NCBI GenBank assembly: GCA_963840725.1
Contig: CAWIZY010000007.1
Coordinates: 1-64,000 of the forward strand
Direction: 5' to 3'
DNA: 64,000 nt
Source: CAVWDU01 sp963840725
GTDB lineage: Bacteria > Pseudomonadota > Gammaproteobacteria > Pseudomonadales > Halieaceae
Position 1 is the first letter of the stretch; each line of letters starts with the position of its first letter. Shown here one piece after another: positions 1 to 8,746 of the stretch. The notes under the pieces were generated by a model that had not been told where the DNA came from, did no database searches, and was given only the letters and a program-made list of their open reading frames with translations. The position numbers and the translations under genes are program-made.

Positions 1-374
1 GCGTTAAGGGTTGTTCGATGCCTGCCCCTGCACTGTCCCTCGCAATCTTTGACCAGCCCTACTGGGCAGGCGTCGGATAAGCCTCGATGTAGGAAACCGC
101 GGGAACACCTGATCGGTGTTTGGTGATCAATGACGCTATGGGGATTACTGTCTTTCGGGCTGGGCAAGCTGCTGAGCGTAAGGCGGTTGTCGTTCTTTGA
201 TATCGTCTTGAAGCTTTCATGAGCGTACGTATTCGATGATGCGATTGGGCGTTTTGGTTCGTAACAGGTTGCCACAGACGGGATTGTAATGGCGGTAAAC
301 AGCGGGCATCCTGGCCGGACGCTGCCGGCAGTATAGAGCCACTATGTGTGGCGGCGGTGCGATGAAGCGATTCG

Positions 375-1561
375 TCATACCTTGTCCCCCGCCGGCGGCG
401 CACGCGGTGCATGATTTCGGTCAAAGACCGCAATGATAATCATCGGTGTGGCGCAGGTCGGGCACATCCAGGGACTGATCGGACCGCTTGCTGTTCCTCC
501 GAATCATGATCGTCAGTAATGGGTTCAACTTCCAGTAGTTCCCTGGCCTGCGCCAAGTTCTTTACCCTGTTGTATTGGCCATCCAGCCGTAATGGCGAAT
601 GCGGTGGAAGCCGCGTGGGCAGTACATGCATGAGGAACCGACGAATGAACTCACCGGTAGTCCAGTGTCATGGTCTTTTGGCGGGTGCGGCCCTTCTCTC
701 GGTAGTCCTTCCACTTGAAGGTGACGCCGTGATCATCCAGGGCAAGCAATCGGCTGTTGGCAATCGCCACCCGGTGGGTATAGCGGGACAGGTACGCCAG
801 CACCGCCTCCGGCCCGGCAAAGGGTCTTTTGGCATAGACCACCCATTCTTGTTTTCGCAAGGGCCGGAGCCATTCGGCAAAGGACCCGGGTCAGCCAGGT
901 CGCGGTGCTCGGCGAAGAAGCGCAGACTCACCTGCCCGGTGCGCCTTGCCCAGTGCCTCCAGGAACAAACGCCGAAACAACCGCGACAGCACCCGCACGG
1001 GTCAGGAAGAAGCCCGGTTTGCAGGCAATCCACTGCTGGCCATCGACAGAGAACCCGCCCCCGGCGACAATCCCGTGCACATGGGGATGGTGGGTCATGG
1101 CAGAGCCCCAGGTATGCAGAACCAGCGTGGAGCCAATCTGAGCACCCAGGTGTTTGGGATCACCGGCGATGATGCGCAGGGTCCGGGCGGCTGTCTGGAA
1201 CAGGATCTGATAGATCGCTGACTTGTTGTGGTAGGCGATATCACTGATCGGGGCCGGCAGGGTGAATACCAGGTGGTAGTACTCCAACGGCAACAGATCT
1301 TGCTGGCGGGCCTCCAGCCAGCGCCGGGCCGCCGTGCCCTGGCACTTTGGGCAGTGCCGGTTGCGGCAGGAGTTGTAGGCGATCTGGAGTTGCGCGCAGT
1401 GTCTGGCAGCACAGCACATGACCACCCAGTTCGGCACTGCGGCAGCGTTCGATGGCGGACATGACCTTGAGTTGCCCGAGGCTCAGGTGGCCGGCTTGTG
1501 CCTCACGCCACGATGCCCCCCGGGCCCGGAAGATATCCGCGACCTCCAGCGAGCGGGACAC
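375..1561 (-). pseudogene. IS91-family (HUH) transposase, frameshifted
   Basis: The gene reads in pieces in different frames. The N-terminal piece (1561 to about 1400) starts MSRSLEVADIFRARGASW. It continues after a shift into a zinc-ribbon-like segment, CRNRHCPKCQG (about 1370-1335). Then come the HUH motif in HHPHVHGIVAGGG (about 1100-1060), the tyrosine region YLSRYTHRVAIANSRL (about 810-750), and a C-terminal CPTC cysteine pair just before the TGA at 375-377. Family knowledge: these enzymes drive rolling-circle transposition through a 5'-phosphotyrosine intermediate. At least three frame changes are needed to join the pieces, near 1410, 930-860 and 600-440. Either the element is dead or the sequence has indel errors; indels in housekeeping genes nearby make the second possible. 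Confidence 0.75.
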
Positions 1562-1569
1562 GGTCCCGT

Positions 1570-2456
1570 TCAGGCAGGTGGATCAAGGGCCAAATAATCC
1601 AGCGGGCTGCGGGTATCGCGCAAGGTGGCGGTCGCGACCTGGCTGTAGAGTGCCGTGGTCTCAAGCTTCTTGTGCCCGAGCAGGACCTGGATGACACGGA
1701 TATCGACCTGCTGCTCCAGCAGGTGTGTGGCGAAGGCGTGTCGCAGGCTGTGCAGGTTAACCGGCTTATTGAGTCCGGCCATGGTCACGGCGGCATGGAA
1801 GGCCCGGTTAAGCTGCCGGGTTGAGAGGGGGTCCACGGGATCTCGTCCCGGGAACAACCAGCCACCCTTGAGCATCTTGCGCTCGGCCTGGGCGGCACGC
1901 CACCATTGCCGTAACAACAGCAACAACGTGGGTGAGAGCATGGCGTTCCGGTCCTTGCTACCTTTGCCCTGCTCGACATGGATCAGCATACGCTGGCTGT
2001 CGATATCCGTGACCTTGAGGTGGGTGACTTCGCTGGCGCGCAGTCCGGCGCCATACGCCGTGGACAACGCCGCCTTGTACTTGAGCGTGGTGGTCGCTTC
2101 GAGTAGGCGCTTCACTTCGTCGGGACTAAGGATCACGGGCAGCTTGCGCGGCTCGTGAACGGAACTCATCTTGCGCAGTAACTGGCGGTCTTCCAGGGTG
2201 ACCTCGAAGAAAAAGCGAAGCCCAGTGATGGTGACATTGATCGTTTTGCTGGAAACGCCGTTACTGGCCAGATGTAATTGAAATCGCCGCAGGTCTTCCG
2301 CGGTGGCGGTATGCGGTGAACGGTCGAGGAACTGGGCAAGCTTTAAGACTGAGCGAATATAGGTCTGTCTGGGTTTTGACGCTCAATTTACGCAACGCCA
2401 TATCATCGATCATGCGCTGGCGCAGTGGGCTGATAGTCGATGTTAGAATGTGTCAT
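1570..2456 (-). pseudogene. Tyrosine recombinase of IS91-type element, N-terminus frameshifted
   Basis: The C-terminal catalytic domain (2169 to 1570) is intact, with the family's residues visible: Arg in GAGLRASEV, the HSLRHAFATHLLE box with His and Arg, the LLGHKKLETT box and the nucleophile Tyr in TALYSQV. The SAM-like core-binding domain upstream is readable only in pieces. An ATG at 2456 starts MTHSNIDYQPTAP, the frame then shifts near 2415, and again near 2365, before entering a continuous frame (QTYIRSVLKLAQFLDRSPHT) that runs into the catalytic domain. It ends 8 bp before the transposase and probably forms one unit with it. Its role in IS91-type elements is not well established. Probably inactive if the shifts are real. 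Confidence 0.75.
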
Positions 2457-2469
2457 GGTCCTGCTCCTG

Positions 2470-2503
2470 TTGAGAGGCGGGAAAACCCCGCCGGAATCCT
2501 CAA
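2470..2503. repeat. Hairpin upstream of the IS91-type recombinase
   Basis: A GGCGGG/CCCGCC perfect stem (2476-2481 with 2487-2492) has a five-base AAAAC loop. It is flanked by an outer TTGAG/CTCAA pair (2470-2474 with 2499-2503). It could be the element's end structure or a regulatory stem before the recombinase; which one is not decidable from sequence. Confidence 0.5.
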
Positions 2504-2810
2504 CATAGGACAGGTTCTGGCTGCATGAGCTGGTTTGGGTAAGTAGAGAGCGGAGTCGGATGCGGCAGCTGCTACCGCGCGAGCGGTTTAGTACTTCGAG
2601 CTGCACTCCGGACGTTAGAGCGCCTGCGGTCTCAGGATTTTTTTTTCACGCCCCGTTAGCAGTCGCTCGCGATATCAGGCCAAATATGATCACGACCGTG
2701 TCCGGCGATGCGTAGCGTTCGTGCTCGACGGTCTCGGTCAACAGGTACATTGGTCTACAAAAAGGCGCGAATACGATGAATGCGGCACAGATGGCCGCCT
2801 GTGCCGGCCT
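2504..2810. other. Intergenic, no gene seen
   Basis: No frame with recognisable coding character. It contains a run of nine T (about 2638-2648) and sits between the IS91-type element and the broken exported-protein gene, so one boundary of the inserted element probably lies here. Confidence 0.4.
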
Positions 2811-3824
2811 CTACCCCAACCTCATCCAGACGCTAAGGAACAGACGCGCAGGAGACCGCGCTAGAATCGTCAGCAACCCGGAAATCATGAGTAGTAGCGT
2901 AGCCGGCGAAAGGCACACCTGACCCAGGATCGTTTGACGAACCGAGGGAAAATCCCATACGCCGATGTAAACGTTGATCACCCAGATCGGTGAAATCCAG
3001 CGGGAAGTCGTACCCAAAAAATCAGCGCCGCCGTCGGCAATCAGAAGAAACTCGCTCATGTTGAAGCCAAGGAGCCTTCCCGTTGGCACTGTCAATATGA
3101 GTTCCTCAACGAAGTCTACGTCGAGGGCACTCGCTGTCTCGCTGAATACGACATCGGTCCAAAACCGCAGGGTCTACAGAAGCAGCGTCTTCAGAAGAGG
3201 CTGCTACTGAAACCGGTGAGACTAGGCGTAACAATCAATCCGAGGATCGTCGTCAAATGCAAGAAGAGCTTCTAGTGAAAAATCAGGCCCGCAGACCCAA
3301 TTTCCAGCACCGGCATCATCAAGATCGGTAACGTCAGCCATGATAAGCCGTGTTCCAAAACGCCGCGGACCACTTGATGTGGATCCTGGATTGTTTCGCG
3401 ACAGTGATCCGTCAAAGGCATACTCTAAAACTACTCTACGGTTGGCCCTGGGCCTGAAAACGTGAAAAAAGTCAAAAATCTCCGCTCTTGAAATGGAGAA
3501 TGGAAAACCGCCGCCCGGCACATGACTGGCAGACGTTCGCAAACTTCCGCGGCGTCGTCAGCTTCAGCGAAAGCATTGCGTTGAGGTTCAATCAGCGAGG
3601 TTGATGTCGAAGTAGCAAAAATACCCGACGTTTGCGCGGGCGCAAGGTTCGCTCCGCCTGCTCGGCGTGTCGGCGAACAACGCGAAGGCGAGCGCGTCAA
3701 CGGGGGCGGCAGATGCTGTCAGCGACACCCCAATAAACGTTGTGACGGCGACGGCAAACGCCGCAGCCAAGGGCCTGACTCCTCGAGCTTTCCTGCCCAA
3801 GTTTTGGCGTTGGGAAGAGTTCAA
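2811..3824 (-). pseudogene. Broken exported protein with PEP-CTERM/VPLPA-like tail
   Basis: Three minus-strand open segments in different frames look like one disrupted gene. The first (3824-3588, TTG start with AGGAG 10 bp upstream) has an N-terminal signal peptide, with basic KARGVR, a hydrophobic stretch and a cleavage-like ASA/AP site. The middle segment (about 3542-3222) has no recognised domain. The last (about 3165-2811) ends in SPATLLLMISGLLTILAR followed by basic residues. Reading across a likely 1-2 base indel near 2915 would give a VP(L/F)PATLLL start, the signature of VPLPA-type PEP-CTERM sorting signals, which target proteins to an exosortase. The family call rests on this tail only. 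It is either a decayed gene or damaged by sequence error. Nothing is seen between it and the next remnant (3825-4079). Confidence 0.4.
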
Positions 3825-4079
3825 CGGCTTGGGTCTCCTGAGGCGGCGATGTTTGGGCTAAGGCTAAGGCTATGTCCATGCAAATATCTAGCCTTACACA
3901 AAATTACAATAAAAAACGGATAGGGAACAACGGGTTTTGTAACGACCATCCCCTCGTATATTCCTAACTGCCTCCGCAGGCCCACTGGTTACTGGGCTGT
4001 GAGGGCGGTTAAATTCTAACCATCTTGCGATATCACCCAAACTTGGCCTGAAATGACTGCTAATAATGCCTCAGATGTG

Positions 4080-4238
4080 TCAAATTTCAAATTGCAATAG
4101 TTGGCTGCTATCCGTGGACACATCCCTCAGTAGACGTTCCAATTCAACCTGTTCGTTGCTTTCGAATTCGTAGACGCCATTCAGATTGATGCGCTGCCAG
4201 GCCACTGGCGATACTCGACAGAGGATTTCTTTGGCCAT
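4080..4238 (-). pseudogene. tnpA: Tn3-family transposase C-terminal remnant
   Basis: A 52-residue frame contains VSPVAWQRINLNGVYEFES, which matches the SPxxWxHINLxGxY ending typical of Tn3-family TnpA proteins. The catalytic DDE domain is absent upstream: only about 60 bp separate it from the next remnant, which lies on the opposite strand. It is therefore a leftover tail, not a gene. The assignment rests on motif recall over a short stretch. Confidence 0.5.
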
Positions 4239-4297
4239 CAGGTTTCCCCGTTTCTCAACTCTGGAACAGGCTCGAGAGAATGGCAGAATTATAATAG

Positions 4298-4789
4298 ATG
4301 ATGCAGTTTGAAATGAGACGAGCCCGGGATGGCACGACCCAGGTGGCCTTCGAACCGTTGGATTTCATCGCCAGGTTGGCCGCCCTGGTACCCAAACCAA
4401 GAGTCAACCTCACCCGCTACCATGGCGTCCTGGCACCGAACCATCGCTGGCGAGGGCTCGTCACACCAGCGAGACGCGGGAAAGGCGTCAAGTCGAACTC
4501 CAACACAGAAGTCCACACACCCGCCGAGCGCCATGCCGCAATGACCTGGGCTCAACGGCTAAAGCGTGTTTTCAACATCGACATCGAGGCCTGCAGTTTT
4601 TGTGGCGGATCTGTCAGGGTCATCGCATGTATCGAGGACCAGGACGTCATCGATCGGATACTGACTCACCTGCGCCAGAAAGAACAGGAAACGCCGGCTC
4701 GGCCATTGCTGGTGCCACCGACCAGAGCGCCACCTGGAACGTTGTCACTTTTCGCTGGGAAGGATTCCAGACCAACAGCAACCCACTAG
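4298..4789 (+). pseudogene. IS91-type transposase, 3' fragment
   Basis: The 163-residue frame has the C-terminal half of a second, different IS91-type transposase: PLDFIARLAALVPKPRVNLT, then TWAQRLKRVFNIDIE, then a CSFCGG cysteine pair followed by VRVIACIED and a helical tail. The HUH and tyrosine catalytic parts are missing, since only unrelated sequence lies upstream of 4298. It abuts the Tn3 remnant at 4238, so the interval 4080-4789 is a junction of two dead elements. Not functional as a transposase. Confidence 0.75.
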
Positions 4790-4899
4790 CAAGGAAGCCA
4801 GGGAAACCGCATGGCACGAGCGGTTGCGCGCGCTCGTTCAGGATTGACCAGATAGGAATGGCATGTCCAACGCCGCGAACAGGATTTTCGGGTCAATAG

Positions 4900-5880
4900 A
4901 TGGAAACTTCGACAGGTCTGCAGGTCCGGGCAGCACAATCAGCGAGGATGTCTACTCTCGATAGGCCGTTAATATGTCCTATGCCTCTGCGTGTCGGTCG
5001 GTCGGCCAATATGGATGTGAGTGATTCGGTCAATGTCACCGATGCCAACGCCGTCTGTGAGGTTGTGAGCGAGATACTCGGTGCGCGGTATCCCGGCTTC
5101 GATTTTGCGCCGCTGAATACGCTGTTCAGAGATTTCGAGCGCTTGTATCGTGGCGACTTTCCCGGGTTTTACGGCTGTGATATCAGCTACCATAATAATC
5201 AGCATGTCCTCGATGTGACCCTGGCGATGGCGCGGCTCTTGGATGGTCACGACAGCAGCGAGCCGGCAGCGCGACAGTTAGGGCCCGAGCGTGCGCTTAC
5301 GGGGATTGCTGCGGCGCTGTTCCACGATTCCGGCTATATCCGCCGCAGGCGTGACACGCGCCACAAGAACGGTGCGGCTTATACGCATATCCATGTTAAT
5401 CGCAGCGCGCGCTTCATGGCGGACTATCTGCCGGAAGTGGGGCTGGAGAGACTGTCGCCCGTATGCTGCCGCATTGTTCATTTCACCAGCTACTTGCTGG
5501 ACCCGGCCGAAATCGAGGTCGCGGATTCCCGGGAACGACGCCTGGGTGAGCTATTGGGCACCGCAGACCTGATAGCGCAGATGAGTGATTCTGAATATCT
5601 CAACAAGTTGAGTACCCACCTGTATGCAGAGTTTGAGGCCGGCGGAATGGCGGGCGAAGACGCTTACCGCACCCACACCGGGTTTATCTACGATTCGCCA
5701 CAGCACCTGTTGCAGCTGACCCCCGGGTTCATCCGCAATTCCATCGAACTGCGGTTGGATGGCTACTTTGACGGCGCTTACCGCTACGCTGCCGAACATT
5801 TCGGTGGCACTAATCTCTACATGGATGCAATTGCGGAAAACAGCAGTAGACTGGAAGCCCTGCTGACCGAACGCGAGTGA
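4900..5880 (+). CDS. HD-domain phosphohydrolase-like protein
   Basis: The protein has the metal-binding pattern of an HD superfamily phosphohydrolase: YHNNQHVLDVT (about residue 98) gives the first His, LFHDSGY (about 142) is the HD doublet, a His lies in THIHVNRSARF (about 165), and TADLIAQMSD (about 226) supplies the last Asp. The YHN..H arrangement resembles cyclic-nucleotide phosphodiesterases, but the substrate cannot be inferred. Residues before about 38 show no family similarity, so translation may start at the ATG at 4981 or 5011 rather than 4900; none has a strong ribosome-binding site. It ends 3 bp before rsmJ and is probably co-transcribed with it. It is the first intact gene after the mobile-element debris. 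Confidence 0.7.
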   Translation: METSTGLQVRAAQSARMSTLDRPLICPMPLRVGRSANMDVSDSVNVTDANAVCEVVSEILGARYPGFDFAPLNTLFRDFERLYRGDFPGFYGCDISYHNNQHVLDVTLAMARLLDGHDSSEPAARQLGPERALTGIAAALFHDSGYIRRRRDTRHKNGAAYTHIHVNRSARFMADYLPEVGLERLSPVCCRIVHFTSYLLDPAEIEVADSRERRLGELLGTADLIAQMSDSEYLNKLSTHLYAEFEAGGMAGEDAYRTHTGFIYDSPQHLLQLTPGFIRNSIELRLDGYFDGAYRYAAEHFGGTNLYMDAIAENSSRLEALLTERE

Positions 5881-5883
5881 ATC

Positions 5884-6681
5884 TTGATCGAAAACCCTGC
5901 GACTGTGGCGGTCGTTGCCATGACCGAGACCTGCGCACCGCGGGCTGACTCCCTGGCACGGGAGCTCGGGCTGAACCTGTTGGCCCCGGGCACCGCTGCG
6001 GCGTATTGTCGTGGCGCCGAACTACTCCTGCAAGTGGCTGATGACGGGCTGTCCTTGCAGCCCACAGGTCGCGGCGCGTCTGCTGCTGTGCGGATCGATT
6101 TCGGCGATGCGCGGATGCGCCATCGTCGCCGAGGAGGACAGAACGAGCTGCTGGGCCGGGCCGTAGGGGTGGGTAAGAAATCGGGTCTGCGTGTCCTTGA
6201 TGCAACGGCGGGCCTGGGGCGCGACGCGGCTGTTCTGGCCGATTTGGGTTGTGAGCTTACCCTTTGCGAGCGCAGTCCTCTGATCGCGTGTCTGTTGGCC
6301 AGCGGACTCGAGCAGGCGCTGGCCGAGGGTGACCCGTGGCTTGGCGAACTGGCCAGTCGTCTCTCGTTGTTTGCTGGCGACTGCCGGCAGCTGCCGTTAC
6401 TCCGATTGGCAGACAACGATGTCATTTATGTGGATCCGATGTTTCCACCCCGACGCAAACGGGCGGCAGTGAAAAAAGAAATGGCCGTTTTTCAGTCGCT
6501 GCTTGAGCACAGTGCCGATGACAGTGAGGAATTGCTGCACTGGGCGCTGGAGCAGACGGTGGCCCGGGTGGTGGTCAAACGGCCGCTCAGAGCGGCGGTC
6601 CTGGCGGGCCTGTCGCCGTCTCACTGCATCAGTGGTAAGGCGGTGCGGTTTGACGTGTATGTGCGACGCGCATTGCAGTGA
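5884..6681 (+). CDS. rsmJ: 16S rRNA (guanine1516-N2)-methyltransferase RsmJ
   Basis: RsmJ methylates G1516 of 16S rRNA using S-adenosylmethionine. The protein (265 aa, close to the family's usual length) has the SAM-binding loop VLDATAGLGRDA (about 102-113), an acidic CERSP at the end of the second strand, and the catalytic signature YVDPMFPPRRKRAAVKKEM (about 181). The start is a TTG at 5884, 3 bp after the preceding stop, which suggests translational coupling to the HD-domain gene. Short 14-bp repeats follow the stop codon. Confidence 0.88.
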   Translation: MIENPATVAVVAMTETCAPRADSLARELGLNLLAPGTAAAYCRGAELLLQVADDGLSLQPTGRGASAAVRIDFGDARMRHRRRGGQNELLGRAVGVGKKSGLRVLDATAGLGRDAAVLADLGCELTLCERSPLIACLLASGLEQALAEGDPWLGELASRLSLFAGDCRQLPLLRLADNDVIYVDPMFPPRRKRAAVKKEMAVFQSLLEHSADDSEELLHWALEQTVARVVVKRPLRAAVLAGLSPSHCISGKAVRFDVYVRRALQ

Positions 6682-6690
6682 AGCCATGAT

Positions 6691-6732
6691 CCACTGACGA
6701 TAGCCCACTGACGATGTTCCAGTGACGCCCGG
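6691..6732. repeat. 14-bp tandem repeat after rsmJ
   Basis: Three imperfect copies of a CCACTGACGATAGC-like unit start 10 bp after the rsmJ stop codon. Copies one and two match at 11 of 14 bases; the third is more diverged. Confidence 0.6.
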
Positions 6733-6825
6733 CAGCCCTGCATCACCGTCCCAGCCTGGGTTATCATGCCGGGGGCAGAGGTCGGCTGCGGGGTCCATAG
6801 CGTCGCCAGGGTATCCGGAGAATAA

Positions 6826-7587
6826 ATGACTGACGAAAAACGCGTAGCATTGGTAACCGGCGCTTCGTCCGGACTGGGCCGGGAGTTTTGCCGTCAGTTG
6901 GCGCAGCGTTGCGAGGTCGTTATTGCGGTGGCGCGCCGTGCGGAGCGTCTTGAAACGCTGGCGGAAGAATTATGCGGTCGTGCTGAGCTGGCGGTGATTG
7001 AGGCCGATCTGACCACCGTCGAGGGGCTTACTCGCGCCATCGAGGCACTGCGGCAGCGCGGCCCGGCAGATATCCTGGTGAACACTGCCGGTTGCGCGAA
7101 CCTCGGCAATTTTGCCCGGGCTTCGATAGACTGCCAACGATCCATGATCAGTTTGCATATCGATGCCACCATCACGCTTTGTCGCGCCGCTGTTCCCTTC
7201 ATGCTGGAGCGCAAGCAGGCGGCGATCATCAATGTCGCTTCTCTGGGAGCATTCCTGCCCGTGGAGGGGGCTGCGGTCTATGGCGCCAGCAAGGCTTTCC
7301 TGGTGAGTTTTTCCCGGGCCTTGCACGCTGAGCTTGCGGGCAGTGGCATCGCCGTACAGTGCCTGTGTCCTGGGCACACCCGCACTGAATTTCACGATCC
7401 GGATGCCCCGGCGGGCTCCGATTCCGGGCGGGTGCCGGACCCGCTCTGGATGGAGGTTCATGAGGTGGTGTCAGCCAGCTTGGCCGCGCTCGATACGGGG
7501 CAGGTGTTGGTGGTGCCCGGGGCTGAAAATCGCGCGCTGGCGCGGCAGGGGATTGCAGATCTCGGGCAGGCGCTGGGTGGAGCCTGA
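6826..7587 (+). CDS. Short-chain dehydrogenase/reductase (SDR)
   Basis: A classical SDR of 253 aa: NAD(P)-binding TGASSGLG at residue 12, an Asp in the ADLT position, NTAG where most members have NNAG (about 87), the catalytic Ser in NVASLGAF (about 139) and YGASK with catalytic Tyr and Lys (about 153). Arg residues after the second strand (ARRAERL) suggest NADPH preference. The substrate is unknown. It stands alone on the plus strand, converging with dapE 12 bp away, with 144 bp to rsmJ upstream. Confidence 0.82.
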   Translation: MTDEKRVALVTGASSGLGREFCRQLAQRCEVVIAVARRAERLETLAEELCGRAELAVIEADLTTVEGLTRAIEALRQRGPADILVNTAGCANLGNFARASIDCQRSMISLHIDATITLCRAAVPFMLERKQAAIINVASLGAFLPVEGAAVYGASKAFLVSFSRALHAELAGSGIAVQCLCPGHTRTEFHDPDAPAGSDSGRVPDPLWMEVHEVVSASLAALDTGQVLVVPGAENRALARQGIADLGQALGGA

Positions 7588-7599
7588 GCCCGCTTTATT

Positions 7600-8726
7600 T
7601 TAGCGCAGCAGCCGCTCCAGTATGCCGCAATAGATTGCCGCCAGCCGCGGCAGATCATCCGCCAGGACTTCTTCGTTGAGTTGATGAATAGAGGCATTGA
7701 CCGGACCGAGTTCGACCACCTGAGCCCCTGTGGGAGCGATGAAACGACCGTCGGACGTGCCGCCCTCGGTAGACAACCGGCTCTCGATTCCGGTGACTTC
7801 GCGGATGCTGTCCAGGGCTGCCGCCACCAGATCACCGGGGGGGTCAGGAACGGCTCTCCGCTCACGGTCCAGGCAAGGTCGTAATCCAGTTCATGGGCGT
7901 CCAGTATCGCCTCGCAGCGCTGCTGTAACTCGGCTGCGGTCACGGCGGTGGAGAAACGGAAATTGAACTGCAGGTTTAGCTGTCCGGGAATGACATTAGT
8001 GGCACCGGTGCCGCCATTGATATTGGAGATCTGCAGGCTGGTCGGCGGGAAAAACTCGTTGCCCGAATCCCAGTGCTGTCCGATTAGCTCGGTCAGTGCC
8101 GGCAGGGCCCGATGGATGGGGTTGTCCGCCAGTTGCGGATAAGCGATGTGCCCTTGCAGTCCCCGCACCGTGAGCACCGCGCCCAACGAGCCACGCCGGC
8201 CGTTTTTAACGGTATCGCCCAGGACGTGGGTGCTGGATGGCTCGCCGACCAAACACCAGTCGATGCGGATGCCCGTCTTTTGCAGGTAGTCTACCACCCG
8301 CACCGTGCCATCGGTCGCCGGGCCTTCCTCGTCCGAGGTTATGAGAAAGCCGATCCGGCCGGGATGGTCGGGGTGTCGGGCCAGAAACTCCTCGCAGGCG
8401 ACAACCATCGCAGCCAGACTGGCTTTCATATCGGCTGCGCCTCTGCCGCGCAGCATGCCGTCAGTCAGCGTGGGCTTAAAGGGTGGGCTGTCCCAATCGG
8501 CCTCAGGCCCGGTCGGTACCACGTCAGTGTGGCCGGCAAACACCAGTAGCGGCCCGCCACTGCCTTGTTCCGCCCAGAAGTTGCTGACCTCGCCAAAGGG
8601 CAGCTCAGTAATGCGGAATCCCAGGTCGCGCAGCCGCTGAATCATAAGCGCCTGGCAACCGGCATCGTAGGGTGTAACAGAGGGTCTGCTGATCAGGTCG
8701 CAACAGAGTTCCAGGGTATTTTCCAC
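7600..8726 (-). CDS. dapE: Succinyl-diaminopimelate desuccinylase DapE (one frameshift)
   Basis: DapE hydrolyses N-succinyl-LL-diaminopimelate in lysine and peptidoglycan synthesis. The protein starts at a GTG at 8726 (VENTLELCCDLISRPSVTP). Zinc ligands are visible in VFAGHTDVV, GRGAADMK and TSDEEGPA. The C-terminal part, with TEGGTSDGRFI and GPVNASIHQLNE, continues in another frame after PFLTPP. The shift lies in a run of seven G on the plus strand at 7837-7843 (seven C in the coding strand). One more base restores a 375-residue protein of normal length. Because dapE is normally essential and the rest is well conserved, a homopolymer error is likelier than a pseudogene. It lies 20 bp after dapD. 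Confidence 0.88.
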
Positions 8727-8746
8727 CGTGTCGTCGCCGTCTCGGT

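Larger units (their letters stand above)
1..2530 (-). mobile_element. Degenerate IS91-type element with tyrosine recombinase
   Basis: Two minus-strand genes 8 bp apart, a tyrosine recombinase then an HUH-type transposase, form the two-gene layout known for a branch of IS91-like elements. Both frames are interrupted. A strong hairpin lies just upstream of the recombinase (2470-2503). The 1-374 stretch downstream of the transposase stop holds no gene I can support and is probably the rest of the element. The exact ends cannot be set, because IS91-type elements lack terminal inverted repeats and the left side runs off the window. Confidence 0.6.

Noticed and set aside
375..2456. Active insertion sequence
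   Set aside because: Both genes need several frame corrections in this sequence; activity cannot be claimed unless errors are confirmed.
7458..7599. Continuation of the dapE frame over the end of the SDR gene as a long fused protein
   Set aside because: Past the frameshift the reading runs into random sequence; the true DapE C-terminus is in the other frame and ends at 7600.
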